A stretch of DNA of 64,000 nt from the NCBI GenBank assembly GCA_038503035.1, contig JAVSML010025538.1:310001-374000 (forward strand), read 5' to 3'. Made by a program: the position numbers and the translations under genes. How positions within the stretch are numbered: position 1 is the stretch's first letter; the number at the start of each line of letters is the position of its first letter. The DNA is from Crocodylus rhombifer. Taxonomy: Eukaryota > Chordata > Crocodylia > Crocodylidae. Below, piece after piece: positions 1-12,489 of this stretch. Below the pieces are notes generated by a model that searched no databases, had not been told where the DNA came from, and saw only the letters and a list, made by a program, of their open reading frames with translations.

Positions 1-983
1 CCTGTAGGGATGTGGGCAGGTGGGTTCCTCAGGGCTCGGTCCTCGGGCCCACACTGTTGAACATCTTCATCAGTAACTTGGACAAGGGGGTAAAAAGCAC
101 CCTGATCAAATTTGCTGAGGACACTAAGATGTGGGAGGATGTGGGCACGCTAGAAGTGATGAATAGGTTGCAATCTGACCTAGTGAGGTTACAGGGGTGG
201 GTGGATAAGAATAGGGTGGGATTCAACACCAACAAGTGCAAAGTGATGCACTTGGGGAGGAACAACCAGCACCATACCTACAGGTTGGGGAACTCCCTTC
301 TTGTCAGTACAGAGGCAGAAAAGGATCTTGGAGTTATCATTGACTCCAAGATGAACATGGGCCAGCAGTGTGGGGATGCAGTCAGGAAGGCCAACTGTAC
401 CTTGTCATGCATCCACAGATGCATCTCAAGCAGATCGAAGGAGGTGATCCTCCCCCTCTATGCAGCACTGGTTAGGCCACAGCTGGAGTACTGCATCCAG
501 TTCTGGGCACCGCACTTCAAGAGGGATGTGGACAGTATGAAGAGGGTCCAGAGGAGGGCCACTGGCATGATCAGGGGGCAGCAGGGAAGGCCTTATGAGG
601 AGAGGCTACAGGACCTGAACCTGTTCAGCCTCCACAAAAGAAGGCTGAGGGGGGATCTAGTGGCCTGTTACAAACTAGTCAGGGGGGATCAGCAGGCACT
701 GGGGAAGTCCCTGCTCCCCCAAGTACTGCCAGAAGTGACCAGGAATAATGGTCATAAGCTGGCAGAGGGTAGATTTAGGCTAGTTATCAGGAGGCGCTAC
801 TTTACTGTCACAGCAGCTAGGATCTGGAACCAACTTCCAGGTTCCCTGGGGGTCTTTAAGAGGAGGCTAGATGTACACCTTGCTGGGGTCATTTGACCCC
901 AGTACTCTTTCCTGCCATGGCAGGGGGTCAGACTTGATGATCTGCTCAGGTCCCTTCTGACCCTAGAAACTATGAAACTATGA
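1..983 (+). mobile_element. CR1 LINE, 3' part, cut by the window edge
   Basis: A CR1-family non-LTR retrotransposon, sense strand. It enters the window inside the reverse-transcriptase domain and runs to the CR1 3' terminus at about 983, where GGGTCAGACTTGATGATCTG is followed by the short direct repeat AAACTATG. A long open frame (3-899) and a clear 3' end suggest it is younger than most CR1 pieces here. The 5' part lies outside the window, so I cannot tell whether the copy is 5'-truncated. Confidence 0.93.
3..899 (+). CDS. CR1 ORF2 C-terminal part (reverse transcriptase palm end and C-terminal domain), partial
   Basis: This frame encodes the end of the CR1 ORF2 polyprotein, which copies CR1 RNA into DNA at the target site. 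It stays open for about 298 codons to TGA at 897-899. Visible motifs, in order: VPQGSVLGP (RT motif B) near the start, NIFISNLD, and FAEDTK at 111-128, which is the motif C position normally written F-A-D-D in CR1. The first catalytic Asp is therefore Glu (codon GAG at 117-119). Then come the conserved CR1 blocks DKNRVGFNTNKCKVMHLG, EKDLGVIIDSKM, LEYCIQFWAPHFKRD, VQRRATGMI, EERLQDLNLFSLHKRRLRGD and FKRRLDVHLAGV. There is no internal stop, but the altered motif C suggests an inactive enzyme. The first codon is the window edge, not a real start. The family call is secure; the inactivity claim is an inference from one residue. Confidence 0.9.
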
Positions 984-2945
984 GAGGGAAGTGGGGAGGT
1001 AGAGACTATTGGGGGGGTAGACATGGGGGAAGGATGGAAGGAGTTGGAGTATGCAGGAATCAGAAGTGGGGGGACAAGTGGTGGGGGAGGCAAGGGGCAG
1101 TGATTAAACTGCTTTAGTACCCCCTACCACTGCCTGTACCCTCACTGCCTCCCCACATGACCTGCCCCCCCACTTCCCTGAACTACCTGCTCCCTACCAC
1201 TTGTCTCCCTGTCACTGCTTTCTCTGCTTGAGACTTTGGAAGTGAAAAATGTAAGATAGCCCTCAAATAATTAGATTCCATACATGGAAAATTTGACTTC
1301 TGACCCTAGAAATGATGAAACTTGGGGGAATGTGGGGAGGGTTAAAATTTAACACAGTCCTTCAGTCGCATACAAGTTTTTGAAATGTAGTAACACTTAA
1401 ATAAAAAATTGGGGTGATTTCAAGTGGAGCAGGATTGGGTCTTTGTAATGTACTGTGTACTCTGTAAGGTACATTTCTAACCTTCCCTTATTTTGTCTCC
1501 TTGCAATGCATTAGAGAAATTGCCTGTGCTGGGTAATCATTAAGAGCAGTTACAAGTATGCACAAACTCTACAGTTTGGGGGAAGGAGGACAGAGAAGAC
1601 AGCATTATCAGGGGTGAATAAAGCCAGTTAAGGCTTATCAGGTGAAGCTGCTGAGTTCTATACACTTGTAAAGAAAATAAGAATAAAAGAACCACTTATT
1701 CATGTGGGGGTAAATTAGGAAGCAAAGTCTTGCCTGAAATATTTTAATAGCACTCCACTTTCCTACTCTGTCTGAAGACATTCAGGGGGCAGGGAGGATA
1801 ACCAAAAAGTAAACTGTATGTCTTGTTTTCATTACCTACAATCCATAATATCTACTCTTGCCATCCTACAGTCTCCAAAATGATTTTAGATGCAGTAAGC
1901 AGCTGCTTACATCCAAAAGTATTTTGTAATGTCCCGATACAAACAGTGCCTTGTTCAAACCAAGTTTGTGTTTGCCTGAGACTTAGGTTAGTTCTCAACT
2001 CTGAACCAAAAGCTCTCTGGATATGCTCAGTTAATTCAAAAATCACTTTCATGTACAGAAGGGATAAACCGTTAAATATAAAATTTCAATTTAGGGGCAT
2101 TGGGGAGTATTTGCACTAGAGTCTTGTATCTGAACCTGGCATATGATTTTGGTTTCAACACTAGAATAGTTCTGCTTACGTCTGTTCTTGAAGGGCTACA
2201 GCTCTGGATGATGAAAATGGGAGGGAATGATAATGACATGAGATGATATTTCCTTATCTCTATTTCAGACCTCCTCCATAATCTTCTTTCTTTTAAAAGT
2301 GCATGTCTTTTGATACCACATCTGCCACCACAAGTCATCCCAACTTTCTACCTGGTTCTGATTTATAAACTACATCTCTAGGGGTATTTATTTATTTTTT
2401 AAATATCAACATGAATTCATAATAATGCAAAACAACCACTTGACAGTGCATTGCCTTGTGCCTTCTCACTTGTGAAATGTATATTTATACTGAAATCTCC
2501 TCAAAACAGGGAGTTTATACAATACCTATTATAGGAAGGGAAAAAATAAGGTGAAAGTGAAAAAATGAAATCTGATAAAATTTGGCAAGTACTGCTTGGA
2601 GTTCAAACTCATAACATGCCACTAACAGCATCCACTACTCTAAAGTCCTCAATGTTGTAAGGGTGTAAAATACAGATGGCTGAGTTTGGCCCTAAATATT
2701 TGCCATCCTTTTTTTCTCCCTTTTCGGTGGGAAGGCTCCTGCCATGCTCTGCATTCAGTGTAGATCAACTCCCCCTCTTCTTGATCACTGATCAGATAGC
2801 TAGTAGATAATCAACTAGGTGGTTTGATGTGTGTCAAGGGATGTGATTGATGGGTCACAGAAGCCATGGCAAGCTGAGAGACAGCTTGATATCCTACAGT
2901 ACCATGTAGGCCATGAACCCTCAAATTTTACAGCCCAGGTAGGGT
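984..2945. other. Non-genic stretch, mostly unassigned
   Basis: A purine-rich stretch (984-1110) follows the CR1 end, then AT-rich sequence. The short frames at 1823-2119 and 2072-2338 have no recognisable domain. The only structured item is a near copy of the CR1 terminus at about 1290-1335, listed separately. Confidence 0.6.
1290..1335 (+). repeat. Second copy of the CR1 3' terminus plus flank
   Basis: CTTCTGACCCTAGAAATGAT repeats the CR1 terminal sequence at about 955-973 with small differences. The similarity runs past the CR1 end into the flanking purine-rich sequence (GTGGGGAGG in both). This looks like a short local duplication about 340 bp downstream, not a separate retrotransposition, because a new CR1 copy would not carry the same 3' flank. 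Confidence 0.55.
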
Positions 2946-3990
2946 ATGTGGCATTGCCAGAATCACAGGGTATCAGCTGAAAGCCCCTGGACAATTCAAA
3001 ATTCTAGGGCTGACTTGAGCGGCCAAGCCCAGGTAAAGCAGGAGCGGGGTCTCGAAGTCTCTGAAGCAACAGCAAGAACCACATGCCAGGAACTGTACCC
3101 TCATGCATCTACCACTGCTTCCATCCATCCATCCTTTCAGCCACACACTTACAGCCAGACCATCACCCTTCCACAGATTCCAAGACCCCAATGGGCACTT
3201 TCACGGTCCATGGACAAACCCAGTCCATCCATTTCCAACAGCCAAACATGGGGACACAAGTGGCATTTCAGGGAAATAAAGGATCTCATTGCTATCTGGG
3301 GTGAGAAACATATCCAGCACCACCTCCAGATAGGGCATCAAATCAGAGATGTCTTCAAATGCATCAGCCAGAAGATACAGGTGAGGGGTCACAAGAGAGA
3401 CTGGGAGCAGTTCCTCACCAAGACCATTTTGATAAGGAAGCATTTTTACCATGTGCTTGATGTTAGAAAGTGGTCTGTGGGTTAATGGCAGACCATACCA
3501 TTCTACAAAGACATGCCCTGTATGCTTGCCAAGAACAGGGCAGTTGTGACCCTCCGTGCCTACAAGGCCAGGGGTGTTCCAGGAGTCACCCGCAGGGACC
3601 CCGCTGGAGGAGAAGATGGAGGGAGGCCCTGTGACATTGTTCTCCACATAGGGGCCACAGTTATTTTGGACGAAGTCTTCTCACATGTCTCTGTGCTCCT
3701 CCCAGAGGCACAGAGGATATAACAGCCCCCCCCCCCCCATTAACAGCATAGTGGCTGCTGTGCTGGATTAACCCACAGGACCCATGACCAATTCTCCTAA
3801 CACTTCTCCTGACAAGTCAGGCCATTCACAAGGACTCTGTGGAACTTGTGATGGGAAGGATTATCCAGCTCCACTCAACCATGACGACTGACGTCCTGGG
3901 GGAAACACAGAGCCCCTTTGGAGGATGAGGAGGAAGAAGGGGAAGTGGTGGCCACCCCTTGTGGTCACAGCCTTCTCTCAGGCCATTAGA
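2946..3990 (+). pseudogene. Myb/SANT-like DNA-binding protein relic (PIF/Harbinger-associated type)
   Basis: The frame starting at 2946 is open for 179 codons to TAA at 3483-3485. It then continues in the same frame to 3722, so one stop splits a reading frame of about 258 codons. Residues 106-170 (about 3261-3455) resemble the trihelix/Myb-like domain encoded beside PIF/Harbinger transposases and in related ZSCAN/NAIF1-type proteins: a first Trp, then FREIKDLIAIWGE with the second Trp, a HIQHHL helix, ISQKIQVRGHKRDWEQF and a basic third helix. The family usually has E-Q-C-R in the third helix; here it reads E-Q-F-L. Right after the stop comes PFYKDM, matching the PFY motif that normally follows this domain. 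An acidic block, EDEEEEGEVV, lies further down in the same frame near 3921. I assign the domain from memory of the family; whether this was a transposon gene or a host paralogue cannot be decided here. I found no convincing DDE transposase partner. Confidence 0.6.
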
Positions 3991-5465
3991 GCTGAGAAGC
4001 CCACCAAAGGGTTGGGGCCAGAGGAGGGAGGCTGGGAATGCTGGGGTGCAGGGGGAGGATGAATTGCCTACTTCCACCCCCCCCCCACCCTCTTCTGCTG
4101 AAGCCTGGAGCCCAGCCAAGGCATCAGTTCTGCCCCCTTCCTTGGGCACTTAAGAGAACATGTCCCATTCAATGGGATCATAAGCCTGTGTAATTGCCAT
4201 GTCCTTGCCATTCCTGTCAGGGCCACGCTGTGCTCCCTGGGAGATTCGAGCCTAAGTACAGAAACCCAGAGCACTTGCACATAAACAGCTCCCCCTTCTC
4301 CCAAAGTACTCATTGAAAGGCATGAATAGCATTTATTGAGCTCAGCAAGTAAAAGGGTAAACAGCATTTTTTTTTTCAGAGTACCCCCATATCAGGGACA
4401 GAAGACAACATGCAGCTATGTCTGACAACTTGCAGAAATGAGAAAAAAATCCTACACTCTGTCAAAAAACAAAAAACCCAGATCCCTCTCCCTCCCTGCC
4501 AGTCCTGGAAATGGACACACGTGATGAAAGGATTCTCATGTAGGAACCGTTATCTCAGCTGCCCAGCTCTTGCTGCCAGGGTGACTCCTGGGTTCCACAC
4601 CCAAACAGGCTGGTAAGCAGCCAGACAGCACTTTCCCCCTCCTCTGATCTGATCCATGACTGAGCTCCAGTGGACACCAGCTGATTCTGATTCTCAAGGT
4701 GCAGGGCATATCGACTCCTCAGGGCAATCCACAATCCCTGCCCTGTGATCATGGACCCATCCCATTCTGGACCTGCATCCTGAACCGTCCTCCATTCCTA
4801 AAAACTAAGCAACCCTTCCCCCTTGTCTGCACAGTCCATATCTATGCATGGAAGCCCAGCTCGCAGCAGCTGGCATGGTAATTCCAGGACAGGAAGCCGA
4901 ACACCTTCTGAGTGAATGAAAGACGCATGTTAGAGGTGCTGGTGAAATGAAGAGAAGATGTTACAAGCTCTGGTCATGACCTCTGACCTAAGGCCATGCA
5001 CATCAGACTACTGTCACCAGGGGCTACGAGACTGGCAGGTGGAATGAATCAGACCATTTATAGGGGAAATGAAGAAGCTAGGGAGACACCAAGTCACATG
5101 ACTGGGGACTACAGATGGCCACCCACTGTTAGGAGGACACAGCACAGTGGAGCTGAGAGTCACAGTGCCAGGATACAGAGTCAGTGCACATGATCCTGGA
5201 CTGCTGCCAGTCACCTGGTAGGTGCAGGCCCCCCAAGTGGGTCCAGGCCAGTCCTGAAGGAGTACAGAAGTACTCAGAAGGGGCAGAAGAGTACAGCCCC
5301 TTGACATCACCAATGATAAAATCAGGGATCTCCCAGGAGCATAGCGTTCACTTTCCATCACCCCAGGGAACGGGGAGTTGTGCAAGAATCAGGCATCATC
5401 CTCATCTTGCCAGGTGAAAAATCAGTGTCTCAATCATGCCCCAGAAGCCTGGTTTCTGTACATGT
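3991..5465. other. GC-richer non-genic stretch
   Basis: Compositionally biased sequence after the Myb-like relic. Overlapping short frames on both strands have unlike reading and no recognisable motifs. It may include further decayed parts of the same element, but I cannot show it. A run of 13 C at about 3727-3739 lies just upstream, inside the Myb-like relic. Confidence 0.5.
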
Positions 5466-5508
5466 AAGTGTGTGTGTGGGGTCACACACACACACACACA
5501 CACACACT
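5466..5508. repeat. Compound (GT)n-(AC)n microsatellite with inverted halves
   Basis: Five or so GT units are followed by GGGT and then about 13 CA units, so the left half is the reverse complement of the right half. The tract can fold on itself and is likely to be length-variable. Confidence 0.9.
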
Positions 5509-6474
5509 TGCTGAGTGGGCATGTGGGTGGCTTGTGGCCATGAGGGCACATGCCATGACAAGCCACTGGCACATCAGGTCTAGCTGGGCAATTGTGATAT
5601 CCCTGCCAGCCAACCAGGGACAGTCCAGTCATTCATCTCTGCTCAGGTACTCTGGGGAACCCAAGTAGGCATGCGAGAGGCCCCCTTCCAACTGTGCTCA
5701 GGCGACACAGGCAGGATCCAAGCCCCACCACTCACCCCACAAGGGCTAACATGTGTTCCCTGTTCCTCCCAACCTAACTGAGGCACTTCAGAGTACATCT
5801 CAAAAGTTAGAGTGCTTCCACTGTAGGCTTCTTGAACACCATGGGCGCATCCAGATGTGTGTGGATGTTTGGTTCCCTGGGGTCAAGTAGTGGTGGTGCA
5901 CCTTGCACCGCTGTTTCTTGTTCCTGGGGAATACCCATGCCATGGATGCTTTGGTGTGCAGCAAGTTGCTCCAGGTGATGGGGAGGAGGCAGGGGCCAGC
6001 ACTGTGCTGGCCCCAGCAGACTTACCTGGGATTCTAGGGGCCTGTCAGAGATGCAGCCATGGTGATCTTGCCAGACAGAACCTGGCCAGCAGCTGCAGCG
6101 TGGTTCCAGTGGCCTTGTTCCGCTTTTTGGCAGCACATGTTGCCCAAGCATGTTCTGATTCAAGATTTTTTCCCCTCCATGATTTTTTTTTTCACCCCTA
6201 GATATCCAGGGATCAAAAAAGCCATGGGAAAAAAAAAATGGAGCAGTGCAAGCTTGGCCAGTGTACCCTTGAAGCATGGGGAACTCTGGACTGTGCAGTA
6301 TGTGGTACTGCAAAGATGTTTGCAGTGCTATATACCACACAACTGTACTCATCTGGATGTACCCCATGGGTCTACATTTGAACAATAACAGTGTCAAAAT
6401 TTCAGAGCCAACCTCAGTTCATTTTTGCCATGCACGTTATATTGCTATTATTTTACTGCAGCAACACTTTGGAG
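5509..6474. other. Non-genic stretch
   Basis: No recognised gene or repeat family. It contains short A and T runs near 6184-6238. The overlapping frames on both strands (5807-6397 minus, 5857-6201 plus) show no domain and no codon pattern that favours one of them. Confidence 0.5.
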
Positions 6475-6566
6475 TCCTAATCATGGACATGGACCCAATT
6501 GTACTAGGCTCTGTACAAATGCAAACAAAAAATGTTTCCCTCCCTAAAGAGCTCACAATCTAAGTA
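6475..6566 (-). repeat. L2-like LINE 3' tail
   Basis: On the minus strand this reads AGATTGTGAGCTCTTTAGGG, then a GTACAGAGCCTAGTACAATT block. This order is typical of the 3' ends of ancient L2-type LINEs widespread in amniotes. The copy is short and diverged. I name the family from memory of the tail motif only. Confidence 0.55.
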
Positions 6567-6786
6567 CATATGGTAGCAGATGATGACAGAGGAGGGAGCA
6601 CAAGGATACAATGTAATAGAGGGATGCCTTTCATACAGAACCAGAAGACAGTCACTACTTGAAATAGACTCAAGTTTATTCAGCCTTATGGATTTTTTAG
6701 CTAACATATTATAGGGCATATTTGACACCTTCTCAAGGTTAAATTTTCTTGTATAAACATTCATAGTTCTATTCAAGAAGCTAGAG

Positions 6787-7434
6787 CAGCAGTGGGCAAT
6801 TATTTAGCCTGGAGGGCCGCTGAACAAGTTTTGGTGAGCCGTTGAAGGCCACAGAAGTGGGGTGTTGACCTGGACCTGACCTTGGCCCCCCATCATGGCT
6901 GTTTACAACACCTAGTGCAGCAGGGCAGTGGGATGTGCACTGGGGGTGGGGTGAGGGCAGGGAGATGCCAACTGATCCTATGTGGCCCTGTCCACCCTGC
7001 ACCCACCGCCAGGGGTGCCGCCCAGACTGGGCTGGCAGAATCTCCATGGAGAGTAGGCTGGGAGCCCTGCAGGTAGGGTGCACTTGGCTGGCTAGATAGG
7101 AAGGAGCTGTGGGCATGCAGGGAGCATCATCTGGGAGCAGGACAGGTGGACCAGGCCGGGGCTGGGGCAGGATCATGGGGTGGTGACAGCGTGGGGCCAG
7201 GGCCCAGAGCAGAACTGCAATCCACTCCCTACACATCCCTGCAACAGGCACTGGTTCTGTGAAGGGAATGACAGGCGAGAGTGTCTGGATAGGAGAGCCA
7301 AGTCTGGCTGCCACCCCAGCCTGCCCTCACCTCACCACCGTGCAACTCAGTCCCACAGACCACAGCTCCTGGCATGCGTGAGAATCACTTGGTAGGCTGG
7401 ATTCAGCCCGCAGGTCATAGTTTGCCCACCCATG
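6787..7434. mobile_element. Non-autonomous hAT element (MITE) with target duplication
   Basis: The left end CAGCAGTGGGCAAT and right end TTTGCCCACCCATG form imperfect terminal inverted repeats of the CAG-TGGGCAA type found on hAT (Charlie-like) elements. The flanking octamers AGCTAGAG (6779-6786) and AGCTAAAC (7435-7442) agree at 6 of 8 positions, as expected for an old 8-bp hAT target duplication. The interior is GC-rich and encodes nothing recognisable; the frames inside are compositional. Confidence 0.75.
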
Positions 7435-7442
7435 AGCTAAAC

Positions 7443-10400
7443 TGCAACATTTCAGCATTAGCTTGGTGCCATCAAAATCCTACTGAATTATCATGGGGGC
7501 AGAGTTGAACCAAATCTGAACATGTTTTAAATCCCCATCATTAACTGGTCTATGTCTTAGTTTAACACATCTATTAAAAAGGCTAATACCAGGGCAGGGT
7601 AGAATACTACTATGAAAACACAATTTTGATGAAAACCAGAAAAACTACAAACATTTTCACAATCAAATTTTTCAGGTTTCCTCTCAGTTCTTTCCAGGCT
7701 CTTTGGGATTTTGAGTCTAGCTTCATAATACTTGTAATTGCTTTGAGCTCCCTCAGATCAAAGTCATTATAGAAATGCAAAGTACAATGGAATTGTTTTT
7801 AAACATATTTCTGTTTGGCAGAAAGGATTTCAATTGTGAAAAGCTGGCATGCAAAACATATTTATCCTGTCCTCTATGCAAGTTAGAAAGTGGAGGCTAA
7901 AACTTCAAAGTAGCCGAGCAGCATACATAATCAGAGGAAAATTATATGTTGCATAAACTTTTGAGTATAAATCACTTGCAAAGTTGATTTCACAGTCAAA
8001 CCTGTCATGGGTAACTGGCAGAATTCTGCCCTGACCTATGCCCCATTCAAATGAATATGTTTTCTGCAGTATATAAATCACAGCTGTATCTAGCCCTTGG
8101 TTCAAAAGAAAGTCTAATTTTCCCTGCCTACAGGCAAGTTATACAAAGTAGTACCTTTCTGTGCCATCTGAATAGGCCAGGTGCCTATCAGCATATAAGT
8201 GCAAAAGGTGAACAAATTCCTTGAATGGATTTCCTTCTCACGTGCTGCTATCACATGAGAAAGTTCATTACAGCTCATGGACTGAATGACATGATAGCCA
8301 TCAGGGATTTTGATAACATCATGCCAAAGATTCTCAGTGCTCTGAGGATGCATGACAGCACAACAAATCTAAATCATACTAAGCATGAACTATAACAAAA
8401 ATGCCTTGGTGTCCATTTAAGAGGGTGCAAACGGACTAATTTTTACATTTATTATAAGAAATGATGGTACATTTCAACTAAAAGTAGTCACTAAAGCTAC
8501 CCATTAATCTATTCTAATTTAAGATGAACAACTAAATCCTTATGCATCTCTTAGAAAATATGAGGCTGATACTGTGTTATTTCTACATATCCTAGGAATT
8601 ACTGCATGTTGTAGGCACTTTGAAACATCTTACTATAGCTTAGTATTTCACATAGTCATTTTATGAAATGCATAGCCACATACCAGCTTACAAGAGGATT
8701 TTTTTAAGCTTCAGTATATTTCAGCACAGAATCCATTCTTTTCCACTGCCAGAAGATAATGGTAGATGCAGATTCTTAGTTCCTTTACAAGCTCAACAGG
8801 AACATATACCGAGAAGTATTTTGTAAAGGGAATTCTGACTAAAAGAAGAGTCCCTGCAAAATCATATTGCATAAAAGCTAGAAGACAAAAGAGGAACAAT
8901 AGCTTTCACATATTTTCAGAACAGATTCCTGCTATAAATTTGAATTGCAGCGGTTAGCTGATCCAAACTTTTGGCAGATTTTTAGCAGACCAGATGTCCA
9001 TAATAAAATGGGTTATTTAATGTATCTGTGAACAGTTTGCAAAATGTGAATGTCTCAGTTTGTACAAACATCTAATGGACAGATGCCAAAATGTTTGCCG
9101 TTAGCTTCAGAATAGTTGAATAAGAGCCACAGAGTTCTTTGTGCCCAAATGCATTCTTTTAAAATATATTATTTTTAATACTACATCAAAACCATATATG
9201 GTTATGCTAAATAATATGGAAATATAATGCTTAGTAATAAATGGAACAGTTTTTGAGGTTTATACATAGTGTTTTCTAACAGAATTCATCCAAAGGATGC
9301 TTGGCAAATTTTTCTTTCTATCTTTGCAAAAATCACATATGATTTTTGGAGTTCCAAAAACAATGATAATTTAAATTGCCTGGCTTTTAATTTTTTATTG
9401 TATTTTGGGACCTTTCAGAGTTAAAGTGCTGTTACTCACAATATTTCAGGCCGGGTAGAAAGCAAACGTTTCAGAGGTGTCTTGCTTTCGAGTGTTCCTA
9501 CAAAATTAAGTACTCTTCAGGATTATCAAAGAAATAGAAATATGTTCTCTTTTTTCATATTTGTAGTATAGCATTAACATGTCTAGGGCAGAAGACTAAG
9601 AGACAGCTGGTCAGAATAGTTGGTGTTTTACTTTACCGGCCTTTTCCTGAAAAAAAAATCAAGGAGTGACTAATAATATCAGCTAATGAAGTTACTCTTT
9701 TCATGGTAGATACCTATGCTTTAGATATGGAAGCTTCCAAATGCAGTCATTAATCCCTGCTGCAACTGCTGGAGGTATTCATACTAATAAGAAGTTTTTA
9801 TATTAACAGGATTGAGGTGCATTAATGTATCATCAGCAACACATGTCAACTTATATCCTCAAAATTATGGCCTCTTGGTACTTTTTGCTTTTACTTTTGT
9901 TAATGTTCAGTATTCTTTATTCCCCTGGAAACTGAACAATTTCACCCGCTTGTTGGGGACTGGACGTGCTAGGGTGCAATTCCTAAAAAAAATCTGCTTT
10001 TTGATACCAAAAAAAATGGTCTTCCATCATACAGATCATGTTGTTAAATCTTATTAGAACACTAACAAAATCAGTGGCTTATATTATGCTCTAATTCATC
10101 GCAAAGTTCCCTTCTCTCAGACTCCAGAGGGACATAATTGACCTTGACTTTGTTATGAATCCCAAAGGACACATAGCACATCATAGTCAATTATTTCTTG
10201 ATAAAACTCAAAATGACCAGACTAATTGCTGAATTAATGGTAGAATCCCCTTGAAAAACTCAAAGGCCTATATAATTTTATAAACAGTTACAAATAAATA
10301 AGATCAGGGAGGGCCCAACTGATAAAAGAGAACTAAGTCTTCATAACTAAAAATGCCTGTATGATATAGTACAGGGCCATGCAATATGAGTGCTAGGGCT

Positions 10401-10616
10401 GAATGGGATATGTCAGGTTCCAACTAGCATCTCTTCACTGGTTAACAATAAAGAAAACAAGCTGGGGTTTAATTTCGCTACACAGTGAACTGGTATGAAG
10501 ACCAAAAGTAACTTGAATGAACATAGTTGACCTTCTGATTGCCAGGGAATGAGATGAAAAGACCAAATAGGCTAGGAAAGCCAAACTATTTTATAATAGT
10601 AGAACTTGGAGGCATC
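7443..10616. other. AT-rich non-genic stretch
   Basis: About 3.2 kb without a recognised repeat or coding region. Frames are short and cut often by stops on both strands. It is probably intergenic or intronic. Confidence 0.6.
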
Positions 10617-10922
10617 CTTACACATGCTCTGGCAGGGGGTAGGGAGGGGGACACTTTAATTAGAGTGACTCTTGGGAGCTGCTCTAATTAATGCACCCAC
10701 AGCATCTTGTGTATTCAGTGTCCCATGCTTCGAAGTGTCAGAGGGGCACCTTAACTAACACCCATTCAGTGAGCTTTAGTTAAAGCATCTCTGCCAACAT
10801 TTCGAAGTGCAGAGACACTGAATACACACGACACCAAGGCTGCAGGAACATGCTAATTAATTGAGTCTGCTCCAATGTATGCTAATTAGCACACATCAGA
10901 GAAGGCATCAGGCATGTGTATT
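10617..10922. mobile_element. Fold-back MITE, copy 1
   Basis: The ends TACACATGC (10619-10627) and GCATGTGTA (10912-10920) are exact inverted repeats. A 15-bp perfect inverted pair, TGTGTATTCAGTGTC (10708-10722) and its complement (10814-10828), lies inside. The whole 300 bp can fold into an imperfect hairpin. Sequence next to the right inner arm matches the copy at 12857-13330. No coding capacity. The superfamily is not clear. Confidence 0.65.
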
Positions 10923-11469
10923 ACCTGTGGGTGTGTGTAAATGTAGTAAACAGTTGCATGGGACCACTGTGGTGCTCCAGTTGTTCTGACTTCAAAGCAA
11001 AAGCTGCAGCAAGAACAGCTTTAATTCAGAAGCTTAATTCAAAGGTTGTGAACCATCCCATAATAAATAATTTCTACTGCATTTTTATAGGCAGACCCTG
11101 GAAGACAGGATTAATATCCCTTAGCAAAGCACTGCAGAAGAAAAGTGTGCTGCTCTCACTATCACTTTACTTATGCTATATATGAAGAGAGGGATCCAGA
11201 TGCCAGACATGGCATCACTGTTTATCCAAACATCACTTTTCACAACCACTGAAATTCACTTAAAAACCAAACCTCAATGCACAAACCCTTTTGAATGACT
11301 CAAAACATTCCAAGTCTTCTCCATGTGTTTTTATATTAAAATGCATAACAGAGATGAGATGAAACCTTTTACTTCTAAGCCCATTTTCATGTGGAAAAGA
11401 ATCTCTTTATTGATAAAAGCCATGTGGAAAAGCTACTAATCTATATGAAAGAAGCTGCATTCTTTTTTG

Positions 11470-12489
11470 TACAGGTTACCAGTCCTCTGCCCACTACTAT
11501 GCCAGGATTCCTTCCAGCATTTCCAGTCTTGTAGATTTCAAGATGGCCATTCTTCAGGACTCCATCCTGTGACCATGTTACCCCTGGGGACCCTTGACCG
11601 TGCCAATATGGCCCGCTGGGCCCCCCCTATTCTTGCGCGCCATGTTTTGAGGTAATGGTAATGAGTAGGAAGGCTGCTTTTAAACCTGCTTGAGCATGGT
11701 CCTGTTGGACCCCCCTGAACCCTGTGGGTCCCAGACCCCTTGGGAGCCCGGTTTCAAAATAGATGTCCCAGGGACACCCCAGCCTTATGGGCTTACATTC
11801 ATGAGTCCAACTGCCCCTTTACCATGCCCCATGCCTCACAGATGGTATTGACCTTGTCCAGTCTAGGCCTTGGTGTGATTTGGCCACCTTGTCCTCTCCA
11901 CAGCCCTGTCTCTGTGCCTCACTTGCGCCTGGGCTCTCTACAGCCCCACCTCTGTGCCCCTCATGCTATGCCCTGCCCGGCACCAGGGTCCCCACACTGT
12001 AGAGGGCCCCCAATAAGTCCTCTTCTTTCCCCAAATAGCCTCACCCAAACCACCGGTGTTATAAACAGCAAACAAAACATAAGCCCCTGGGCTATAACAT
12101 AATACAAAAGACCAGGGTGGGCTCTACCCCTTTAAAAGCATTAAACTTCATCCCTGGCACTAAGTGTCTAATAGACAAGGGTACCTGCAGAGCTCATGGA
12201 GCCCCATTAGTCCTAGGTGCCACATATCAGGCAGCTGCAGTATCACTAGGCAGTTCCTCCCCAGAGGCTCCTTCCCCTCTGGCTGCTAGCAGGGAACTAA
12301 ACTCCCTACTTCTGATCTGGGGTTTATATGGGCCCAGGGCCCTGCCCCTTCTGGTCAGCTGACCAGGCTAATTTCCTCTCTAGCTTGTTGCCCTGGTAAC
12401 CTGCACCTGGGCTTCTGTCTTTCTCTGTGGGCACTCTCCCCAGGCAGTTTCTGCTCTTCTAGGAGTGGGCACTTTAGTGCCCTGTGACA
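11470..12489 (-). repeat. Possible LTR or LTR-derived repeat
   Basis: Read on the minus strand, this GC-rich block begins TGTCACAGGGCACTAAAG at 12489. It has a TATA-like ATATAAA (complement of about 12323-12331) roughly 160 bp in, and two adjacent imperfect repeats of about 40 bp near 11905-11985. A TGTCAC start and a TATA box fit an LTR. I found no matching CA end, no target duplication and no internal gag/pol sequence, so the call is tentative. Confidence 0.3.

Noticed and set aside
3201..3647. 148-codon minus-strand frame
   Set aside because: It is the antisense shadow of the Myb/SANT-like relic, whose plus-strand motifs are specific.
5014..5385. Minus-strand frame considered as a Harbinger DDE transposase partner of the Myb-like relic
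   Set aside because: Faint resemblance only (I-G-D-V and S-R-I-M-C-T near the expected places); no catalytic order could be traced across frames.
11470..12489. Endogenous retrovirus provirus
   Set aside because: Only an LTR-like start and TATA box were seen; no gag, pol or env codons, no primer site and no second LTR. Kept only as a weak LTR candidate.
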